7,691 nucleotides of DNA, taken from contig DPQS01000047.1 of assembly GCA_003537755.1 (NCBI GenBank), forward strand, positions 15,442-23,132, given 5' to 3'. A model generated the notes under the pieces. That model saw only the letters and a program-made list of their open reading frames with translations. It made no database searches and had not been told where the DNA came from. Of this stretch, positions 1 through 5,030 are shown piece by piece. This stretch comes from Clostridiales bacterium. Its GTDB lineage: Bacteria; Bacillota; Clostridia; Christensenellales; CAG-314. The first letter of the stretch is position 1. Every line of letters begins with the position of its first letter. The position numbers and the translations under genes were made by a program.

Positions 1-1
1 T

Positions 2-406
2 CTCTATAACGGGAACTATCATGCAGGAAGCAAGGTTCGCTTCCGCGAGATTGTCATGGGGCTGGACTACGATGTGACCGGTACAATTAAGGAATGCGAG
101 CAGGATGAAAACCACTTCCGCATAGTCTTCCAAAGCGACAAGAAGACAGCTTTTATTACTTTTGAAGGAAAGCGAACAGAGACAGGGTGCCATTTCTCTC
201 ATACAGAGGCTTTCGGCATGACAACGCCGGTAATCGGGGCGATTATGAATTTCCTGATCTTCAAAGTGTTTTTTAGGAAAAAGGCAAACTGGCAGCTTAT
301 CCGGGATGATATGATTCTGGACAACAAATATTTAAGCGATATTCTAACCGAAGGAAAATACCCGGAGAGAATCCCGATGGACAAGCTGTTGACCGGAGCG
401 AAGTAA
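2..406 (+). CDS. SRPBCC-like (polyketide cyclase/START-type) small protein, 5' truncated
   Basis: The frame is open from the left edge of the window, so the start codon is missing and 134 C-terminal residues are visible. An internal ATG at position 56 is the first Met, but in-frame codons upstream of it (reading NGNYHAGSKVRFRE) look like real protein, so it is probably not the start. The visible part alternates short predicted beta strands (KVRFREIV, DVTGTIKE, FRIVFQS, AFITFEG, CHFSHTEAF) and then has a long amphipathic helix beginning TTPVIGAIMNFLIFKVFF. A curved sheet followed by one long C-terminal helix is the usual SRPBCC ligand-binding layout. The family assignment rests on this pattern only, and no ligand can be named. 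The gene ends in TAA and is followed by a strong terminator at 526-562. It is convergent with the minus-strand operon and unrelated to it by context. Confidence 0.75.
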   Translation, partial: LYNGNYHAGSKVRFREIVMGLDYDVTGTIKECEQDENHFRIVFQSDKKTAFITFEGKRTETGCHFSHTEAFGMTTPVIGAIMNFLIFKVFFRKKANWQLIRDDMILDNKYLSDILTEGKYPERIPMDKLLTGAK

Positions 407-426
407 CCGAACGGGAGGGCGTTTTT

Positions 427-505
427 CGACACTTTTTCAATCGATTGCATAAAAGTCGAAGGAAAACACGATATCGAGTTCCGATTCAAATGCGGAGTCG
501 ATATC
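427..505. repeat. Nested inverted repeats downstream of the SRPBCC-like gene
   Basis: Two adjacent hairpin-forming units are visible. In the first, TCGAC...TTTT (427-437) pairs with AAAAGTCGA (450-458) with a two-base bulge, enclosing the perfect 10-base palindrome CAATCGATTG (438-447). In the second, GATATCGA (470-477) pairs perfectly with TCGATATC (498-505). A further TCCG/CGGA stem (480-483 with 493-496) lies inside a small internal loop, leaving a 9-base apical loop. The units lie between the stop codon and the terminator, so they would form part of the 3' untranslated RNA. Their role is unknown; a structured 3' UTR, a processed small RNA or remnants of a mobile element are all possible. 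Confidence 0.55.
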
Positions 506-525
506 CACGAAACCATATAAACGAA

Positions 526-562
526 GACCACTATCCAATAAAATGGGTAGTGGTCTTTTTTT
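526..562 (+). terminator. Rho-independent terminator of the SRPBCC-like gene
   Basis: GACCACTATCCA (526-537) pairs with TGGGTAGTGGTC (544-555) as a 12-base-pair stem with one G-U pair. It has a 6-base loop and is followed by seven T. The opposite strand has no T tract after the stem, so this terminator serves plus-strand transcription only. Confidence 0.92.
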
Positions 563-652
563 ATTTGCATGGGGTAGCAAAAAGTAGTTATAGTCCGACA
601 CACCACCGAAAGGTGCCTGAAAAACGAGATTTTGTCGTACATACACACGTTT

Positions 653-689
653 AACGGTTTGTAAGTTTTCTTACAGACCGTTATTTTTT
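653..689 (+). terminator. Second plus-strand Rho-independent terminator
   Basis: AACGGTTTGTAAG (653-665) pairs with CTTACAGACCGTT (670-682), a 13-base-pair stem with one G-U pair. The loop is TTTT and the stem is followed by A and six T. It lies about 90 bases after the first terminator with no gene between. It is therefore either a fail-safe terminator or the end of a short untranslated transcript starting near 600. Confidence 0.88.
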
Positions 690-762
690 ATTAAATTCAT
701 TTTTCATAAGGTTGATTTTAATATTCATAATTATCTTTCCGTTTTTAACAGCCGTACTTCTA

Positions 763-910
763 CGTCATGTTGAACAAAGCCATAGGCGCAGTCGAAATTT
801 CACTTTGTCGCGTAAATCATTTTGTTTTTCCTACTAAACAACTAACGGAAGTTTCTTTGTTTTAGTAGGTGCACGCTCCGTGCTCCCCCGGAATGGCTCC
901 GCTCGCCTAC
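763..910. repeat. REP-like dispersed repeat element with long hairpin
   Basis: The left part (763-800) contains CGTCATGTTGAACAAAG and GCGCAGTCGAAA. This resembles the dispersed CGTCATGTTGAGC...GTCGAAA palindromic repeats I associate with clostridial genomes; the likeness is from memory. Next is a 40-base hairpin (830-869): CCTACTAAA pairs with TTTAGTAGG, then CAA with TTG across a one-base bulge, then AAC with GTT around a GGAA tetraloop. GCACG-CTC-CGTGC (871-883) forms another small hairpin. GTAGG (865-869) can alternatively pair with CCTAC (906-910), giving a competing fold. No coding content or transposase is present, so this is probably a non-autonomous element or a fusion of two repeat units. 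Confidence 0.55.
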
Positions 911-978
911 AAACATGCCTTTTCGATAAAAGTCGCAGACGATGTGCACGCATATAAAAACATCACCTGTATCCATAC

Positions 979-1016
979 AAAAAAAAGGAAGCAAAGTCGG
1001 GCTGCTTCCTTTTTTT
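979..1016. terminator. Bidirectional Rho-independent terminator closing the minus-strand operon
   Basis: GGAAGCA (987-993) pairs with TGCTTCC (1003-1009) across a 9-base loop. Eight A (979-986) precede it and seven T (1010-1016) follow it, so each strand sees a GC-rich stem followed by a T tract. It lies 134 bases past the stop codon of the phosphodiesterase gene. It should end the minus-strand operon and also stop read-through from the left. Confidence 0.93.
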
Positions 1017-1150
1017 GTTATTTAGTTCTGCTTTGAATAACGTTTTGCGACAAAAATTCAAATATTCTCCGGTGTATCATTACGTCGTTACTGCATTACG
1101 CAACAATTCTGCCAACTTTATTTTATCGCAAGATGTGAGTCTCAGCAACG

Positions 1151-1669
1151 TCACCACTTGTAACTTTGCAACCGGTTGCCATGCAAATCGAACAACGCAA
1201 TGCCCGTTTCGTCAAGCACCATGTAATCGGCAATGCCGTCACGCGGCAAAGCCATACTGCCGACGTTTGCAACAATTACGCCGTCAACCACGCGTATGCG
1301 CCCGATGTGCGTGTGACCGTGCACAAGCACATCGCCACTGCCGATAAGCGGCGGCATACGAAGTGCATTGAAACGGTCACCGTGGGTAAAATACAGAGTG
1401 CGCCCGAAGTGATACATCACGGCATTGTCGTCAAGGCTTGTCGGCAAATGTACACCCTGCCACAGGTAATCGTTGTTGCCGCGCACAAGGTACAACACGC
1501 TGTCGATTTGACCGAGCAAACAGGCAATTTTGCGTTGCGAGCCTTCGTTACTGCCGAAAATATCGCCGCACACGACAACCTTGTCGGGGTGCAATTTTTC
1601 TGCAATGCGTACCGCTTCTTCCACCGCTTCAACGTCGCCGTGGAAGTCGGAAAATACACAAATTTTCAT
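1151..1669 (-). CDS. yfcE: YfcE/MJ0936-type metallophosphoesterase (phosphodiesterase)
   Basis: This 172-residue cytosolic calcineurin-like phosphoesterase probably hydrolyses phosphodiester bonds with two bound metal ions, usually Mn; the physiological substrate of the family is uncertain. The family motifs appear in order: SDFHGD (D8, H10), CGDIFG (G35-D36), RGNND (N65-N66, D67), THGD (H96) and HGHTH (H117, H119, H121). A late NVGS (135-138) stands where NPGS is more usual. All metal ligands expected for the family are present and the length fits. I place the start at the ATG at 1669 because MKICVFSDFHGD matches the normal N-terminus; an in-frame TTG at 1681 would add four residues. Neither start has a visible Shine-Dalgarno sequence. 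The ATG lies 15 bases after the glgA stop codon, so translation may depend on ribosomes arriving from glgA. It is the last gene before the operon terminator. Confidence 0.93.
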   Translation of the reverse strand: MKICVFSDFHGDVEAVEEAVRIAEKLHPDKVVVCGDIFGSNEGSQRKIACLLGQIDSVLYLVRGNNDYLWQGVHLPTSLDDNAVMYHFGRTLYFTHGDRFNALRMPPLIGSGDVLVHGHTHIGRIRVVDGVIVANVGSMALPRDGIADYMVLDETGIALFDLHGNRLQSYKW

Positions 1670-1684
1670 ATACGTATGCAAAAA

Positions 1685-3124
1685 TCAGTTACGAGCGAGG
1701 TTACGATACAGCGTAATGTATCTTGCGCTGCTTTCTTTCCAACTGAAAGCCTGTCCCATGCCGAAGCGTTGAATCGTGCGGTAAATCTTGTTGCGATTGT
1801 AGTAAAAATCTATCGCGCGGTTTATCGTGTATTCGAGGTCTGCCGAGCTGAGCGGCGCAAAACTGAAGCCGTTGCCCTCGCCCGTCTCTTCGTTGTAACT
1901 TTTGACCGTGTCCACAAGTCCGCCCGTTTCGCGCACTATGGGCACTGCACCGTACTTGAGCGCAATAAGTTGCGTAAGTCCGCACGGCTCGAAGAGACTG
2001 GGCAACAACACAAAGTCCGCCGCCGCGTAAACCCTGTGCGCAAGAGTGTTGTCGAAGAATATACAAGCCGACATCCTGTCGGGATGGCGTGAAGCAATTT
2101 CCTTGAAGGCATGTTCGTAGCGCAGTTCGCCCGTGCCGAGCACCACTATCTGAATGTCATGTTGCAACAGGTCTTCCGTCACGGGCAGCAACAGGTCAAG
2201 TCCTTTTTGGTCCACCATGCGGCTGACAAACGCAAACATCGGCACGTCCTCGCGCTGAGGAAGCCCCAGCGTGCGTTGCAGGGCAACTTTGTTGGCGTTT
2301 TTGCCCTTTTTGTAGGTTACTCGGTTGTAGGTTACGTCAATCAGTTCGTCGTGCGCCGGGTTGTACACCGTGTAATCCACGCCGTTTATTATGCCGCTCA
2401 TCTTGTAAGCGATGCTGCGCACAACGCCGTCAAGCCCTTCGCCGTATTCCGGCGTGGCAATTTCTTTGGCGTAGGTGTCGGATACTGTCGTCACGGCATC
2501 GGCAAAAATCATTGCTCCCTTCATCAGGTTTACACCGCCGGAGGCAAGCAGTCTGTCATCGGTAAAGTACCAGTCTGGCAGCCCCGTCAAATCCTTCATG
2601 CACTCGACGCTCATCCACCCCTGATACTTCAGATTGTGAATGGTATACACTGTCTTTGCGCCCGACACACTGTCGCACGCGCCGTAAAAAGCGTGTTTAA
2701 GCACGGGAATGTAGCCCGTAGACCAGTCGTTGCAGTGCAAAATGTCCGCCTTTACGCCCAGCCAGCCAACAAGGTCCAACGCCGCCTTGGAGAAGTAGGC
2801 AAAACGCTCGTTGTCGGCAAAGCAGTACATCGGTCCCTGAAAATAATACTCGTTGTCCAAAAATATATAATTTACGTTGTCGCGCACGAGTTTGTACACG
2901 CCCACATACTGATGACGCCAGTTAACGTCGGTGTAAAAATACCCGAGGTATTCCATCTGCGCCTTGTAAGACAGTTTGATTATGTCCTTGTAGTAAGGCA
3001 TTACCACGTACACGTTGTTGTCCTTTTGTTTGGCAACCGCCTTGGGAAGCGCACCCAAAACGTCACCCAAACCGCCGCTTTTGGCAAACGGTTCCACCTC
3101 TGCGGAAAAATAAAAAATGTTCAT
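1685..3124 (-). CDS. glgA: Glycogen synthase, GT5 family (ADP-glucose dependent)
   Basis: The 479-residue product is close to E. coli GlgA in length (477). It should transfer glucose from ADP-glucose to the non-reducing end of an alpha-1,4-glucan in the cytosol. Diagnostic motifs are complete: KSGGLGDV at 15-22 with the ADP-glucose-contacting K15, HCNDW at 130-134, TIHNLKYQG at 161-169, SRMVDQKG at 301-308 (R302 and K307) and FEPCGLTQL at 378-386 with the conserved E379. Both Rossmann domains of the GT-B fold are intact. The start is the ATG at 3124, eight bases after a GGAGG box. The ATG at 3139 overlaps that box and would add five residues unlike the family N-terminus. The usual partners glgC and glgD are not adjacent. 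A degenerate tandem repeat lies upstream in the gap to nrdR. Confidence 0.97.
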   Translation of the reverse strand: MNIFYFSAEVEPFAKSGGLGDVLGALPKAVAKQKDNNVYVVMPYYKDIIKLSYKAQMEYLGYFYTDVNWRHQYVGVYKLVRDNVNYIFLDNEYYFQGPMYCFADNERFAYFSKAALDLVGWLGVKADILHCNDWSTGYIPVLKHAFYGACDSVSGAKTVYTIHNLKYQGWMSVECMKDLTGLPDWYFTDDRLLASGGVNLMKGAMIFADAVTTVSDTYAKEIATPEYGEGLDGVVRSIAYKMSGIINGVDYTVYNPAHDELIDVTYNRVTYKKGKNANKVALQRTLGLPQREDVPMFAFVSRMVDQKGLDLLLPVTEDLLQHDIQIVVLGTGELRYEHAFKEIASRHPDRMSACIFFDNTLAHRVYAAADFVLLPSLFEPCGLTQLIALKYGAVPIVRETGGLVDTVKSYNEETGEGNGFSFAPLSSADLEYTINRAIDFYYNRNKIYRTIQRFGMGQAFSWKESSARYITLYRNLARN

Positions 3125-3132
3125 ACAACAAA

Positions 3133-3137
3133 CCTCC
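3133..3137 (-). promoter_or_regulatory. Ribosome binding site that fixes the glgA start
   Basis: GGAGG on the minus strand is followed by eight bases and then the ATG at 3124. The longer in-frame ATG at 3139 runs into this box, so it cannot use it. Confidence 0.88.
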
Positions 3138-3164
3138 ATTCAATTTCAGGTTTTCCGCTACCGC

Positions 3165-3278
3165 CACCGATAATTTTTGTAAACGTGACGGCGAACGGGA
3201 ACACTATTGTCCATCACTGAACGCCGATAATTTTTGCAATCGGTAAAGACATTTTCAACCTCTTTGCCGATGACTGAA
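3165..3278. repeat. Degenerate 57-base tandem repeat in the nrdR-glgA gap
   Basis: Units 3165-3221 and 3222-3278 abut exactly. They share the uninterrupted core CCGATAATTTTTG (3167-3179 and 3224-3236) and the same end ACTGAA (3216-3221 and 3273-3278). Aligned without gaps, 36 of 57 bases match by my count. The repeat fills most of the 160-base gap between the nrdR stop and the glgA ribosome binding site, the largest gap inside the operon. No terminator is seen here, and no clear promoter. On the minus strand each unit carries CAAAAATTATCGG. Confidence 0.6.
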
Positions 3279-3284
3279 TTGCAA

Positions 3285-3746
3285 CTACACCTTTTTCGAT
3301 TCAAACAGTTTTTTCATTTCTTCAAAGAAAGTCGCGCTGTCCTTGAATTGACGATAAACCGCAGCAAACCGAATGTACGCAACCTCGTCAAGTTGCTTCA
3401 ACTCGTCCATTACGAGGTCGCCGATTTTTTGCGATGTCACCTCTTCTTCCAGGCTGTTGTACAGCGTTTTTTCGATGTTGTCAACAATTTTGTCTATCTG
3501 CGCCATGCTGATGGGACGTTTTTCGCAACTGCGCAAAATGCCGTTTTTAAGTTTACTTCGGTCGTAAAGCTGGCGCGTGCCGTCACGTTTGACAATCAGA
3601 AACGGTGAAATTTCGATTGTTTCAAATGTGGTAAAACGCTTACCGCATTGTACACATTCACGTCTGCGGCGAATACTGCGCCCGTCGTCGGTAGAACGAC
3701 TGTCGATTACTTTGCTGTCTTCACAGCCACAATACATACATTTCAT
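3285..3746 (-). CDS. nrdR: Transcriptional repressor NrdR
   Basis: NrdR is the nucleotide-sensing repressor of ribonucleotide reductase genes. It binds NrdR boxes when loaded with ATP/dATP. The 153-residue product has the family's full length. The N-terminal zinc ribbon is complete, with C3-x2-C6 and C31-x2-C34 and a basic stretch RSIRRRRECVQCGKRF between and around the second pair. It is followed by an ATP-cone domain (about 49-139) opening with PFLIVKRDG and ending with AYIRFAAVYRQF. The ATG at 3746 is preceded by an AAAAGG-like ribosome binding site six to seven bases away. No ribonucleotide reductase gene lies in this window and I found no NrdR box, so its targets are elsewhere. It lies 41 bases after purC, consistent with co-transcription. 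Confidence 0.97.
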   Translation of the reverse strand: MKCMYCGCEDSKVIDSRSTDDGRSIRRRRECVQCGKRFTTFETIEISPFLIVKRDGTRQLYDRSKLKNGILRSCEKRPISMAQIDKIVDNIEKTLYNSLEEEVTSQKIGDLVMDELKQLDEVAYIRFAAVYRQFKDSATFFEEMKKLFESKKV

Positions 3747-3787
3747 AAAAGACCTTTTCCAATAAATAAACTTGTTACACGCAAGGA

Positions 3788-4486
3788 TTACTGCAAATTA
3801 CCCTGCAACTTTGCAAGAATGACTTCGTACTCTTTTTGTGGGCTGGTGCCGTTGTCGTCAAAGCGATTAAGAGTGTTTTCGTCCCAGAAACGCGCCACGT
3901 TTGGGGTAATCTCGTCTGCAATCACAAGTCCCGTACCAACACGTCCGAATTCCAGCTTGAAGTCGGCAACCACAATGCCCAGCGGTTTCATAAGGTCGTT
4001 AAGCACTTTGTTGACCCTGGTGGCGCAGTAGCACATAAAGCTCATTTCCTCGCGGTCGCAAAGCCCCAGCGTCAACGCATGATATTCGTTGATTACCGGG
4101 TCGCCGAGTTGGTCGTTTTTGTAGCAGAACTCCAGCACGGGAAAACGCAGTTTGCTGTGGTAGGGAAGACCCAGTCTGTCAACAATGCTGCCTGCGGCGT
4201 AGTTGCGCACAACCACTTCCACGGGTATCATTTCGGCGCGGCGCACTACGCTGCTGTTGTCGTCGTTAAGCGAAACAAAGTGCGTTGCAATGTTGTTTTC
4301 CTCGAGGTTTTGCATCAGAATGGCGTTTATTTTGTTGCAATACGCGCCCTTTCCCTCAAAATACTGCTTCTTTTTTGCATGGTACATCATGGCGTCGTCG
4401 CTGAACTCGGCAATTGCCAGTTTCGGGTCGTCCGTCTGCCACATGCGCTTGGTTTTGCCTTCGTAAAGTAATTGTTGCTTTTGCAT
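3788..4486 (-). CDS. purC: Phosphoribosylaminoimidazole-succinocarboxamide synthase (SAICAR synthetase)
   Basis: PurC joins CAIR and L-aspartate, using ATP, in de novo purine synthesis. The 232-residue length is normal. Recognisable blocks are YEGKTK (8-13) near the start, a nucleotide-binding part with the IPVEVVVRNYAAGS block (87-100), YKNDQLGDP (122-130), DFKLEFG (175-181) and ADEITPNVARFWD (190-202). In the last block Asn196 replaces the Asp usual in the DEISPD motif; this is a variation within an otherwise intact enzyme. The start ATG is preceded by a perfect AAGGAG (4495-4500) at an eight-base spacing. It begins 16 bases after the stop of the membrane protein gene. No other pur gene is adjacent in this window, so it is separated from a purine operon here. 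Confidence 0.97.
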   Translation of the reverse strand: MQKQQLLYEGKTKRMWQTDDPKLAIAEFSDDAMMYHAKKKQYFEGKGAYCNKINAILMQNLEENNIATHFVSLNDDNSSVVRRAEMIPVEVVVRNYAAGSIVDRLGLPYHSKLRFPVLEFCYKNDQLGDPVINEYHALTLGLCDREEMSFMCYCATRVNKVLNDLMKPLGIVVADFKLEFGRVGTGLVIADEITPNVARFWDENTLNRFDDNGTSPQKEYEVILAKLQGNLQ

Positions 4487-4502
4487 GTTTTCAACTCCTT
4501 CT

Positions 4503-5030
4503 TTACTCTATTTCCGAAGTGTCGGCAGGCTCGACAAGCGGTTCGTCCGCAAGCCCGAGCACTACCAACACGCCCGTTTTGCCATTGTAGGCAAGATTTA
4601 CCTTTTTGTTGTTGTAGTCGTCCACAAGATTGACGGCAAACATGCCGCTGCCAAACATATACGGAGTGTTCAACGTGATGTCTTTGCTGTCGTCATAGGG
4701 CAGACACACCTCGTAGCGCACGCTTCCGCGATACACATGCGGTTTGTCCAGTACAGCCGAGTACACCTTGTACTCGTCGATATTTTTCAGCATACGCGCG
4801 CGCTTGACAATGCAGTAAATTACAGGTCCCGAAATTGCCAGGACTCCCACACCGACCGACACCGTAGCCGCATACAGAAACACAACGCCGACATTTGTGG
4901 TAGGCATAAGCACAAACGCCATTACAAACAGAACCAGCACGGCAAAAACCGCCCACATTGCAACCAAAGTTTTTATCGTGCGACCGTATGTTTTGTAGTC
5001 GAGCGAATTTTCGATTTGTCTTTTCGTCAT
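4503..5030 (-). CDS. Uncharacterised membrane protein with two transmembrane helices and a soluble C-terminal domain
   Basis: I do not recognise a named family for this 175-residue protein. A basic N-terminus (MTKRQIENSLDYKTYGRTIK) leads into two hydrophobic segments, about 21-42 and 47-75, joined by a very short turn (PTTN). KRARMLK follows the second helix, so by the positive-inside rule both ends face the cytosol. Residues about 85-160 look like a small all-beta domain with regularly spaced strands (YKVYSAVL, SVRYEVCLPY, KKVNLAYNGKTGVLVVLG). The arrangement recalls DUF3592-like proteins, but that is only a suggestion. The ATG overlaps the TGA of the upstream GH95-like gene as ATGA, and its AAGGA ribosome site lies in that gene's last codons. 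The two are therefore translationally coupled and may work together. Confidence 0.85.
   Translation of the reverse strand: MTKRQIENSLDYKTYGRTIKTLVAMWAVFAVLVLFVMAFVLMPTTNVGVVFLYAATVSVGVGVLAISGPVIYCIVKRARMLKNIDEYKVYSAVLDKPHVYRGSVRYEVCLPYDDSKDITLNTPYMFGSGMFAVNLVDDYNNKKVNLAYNGKTGVLVVLGLADEPLVEPADTSEIE

Larger units (their letters stand above)
407..1150. other. Convergent intergenic region without a convincing gene
   Basis: About 740 bases separate the end of the SRPBCC-like gene from the end of the phosphodiesterase gene. It holds, in order: nested inverted repeats (427-505), two plus-strand terminators (526-562 and 653-689), an AT-rich stretch with nothing recognisable (690-762), a REP-like dispersed-repeat element (763-910), a featureless 68-base stretch (911-978), a bidirectional terminator (979-1016) and the 3' flank of the phosphodiesterase gene. 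Open frames here are short, lack ribosome binding sites and run through terminator stems, so none is called as a gene. Confidence 0.7.

Noticed and set aside
199..648. Minus-strand open frames of 149 and 69 codons across 199-648
   Set aside because: They run antisense to the SRPBCC-like gene and through the terminator stem at 526-562, with no ribosome site and no recognisable domain.
1166..3220. Long plus-strand open frames (308 and 369 codons) opposite the phosphodiesterase and glgA genes
   Set aside because: They are exact antisense shadows of well-supported enzymes, have no family motifs or ribosome sites, and are open because of the codon bias of the minus-strand genes.
3165..3278. Start of a CRISPR array
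   Set aside because: There are only two diverged copies, with abutting units rather than conserved repeats with unique spacers, and no cas genes.
3158..3304. 48-codon minus-strand ORF across the 57-base repeat, starting with TTG inside nrdR
   Set aside because: It has no ribosome site and no family resemblance; the shared KNYR residues simply reflect the identical DNA core. A different frame overlaps the glgA start better.
3747..3787. NrdR box autoregulation of nrdR
   Set aside because: I could not find a pair of NrdR-box-like palindromes in this gap or in the operon promoter region.
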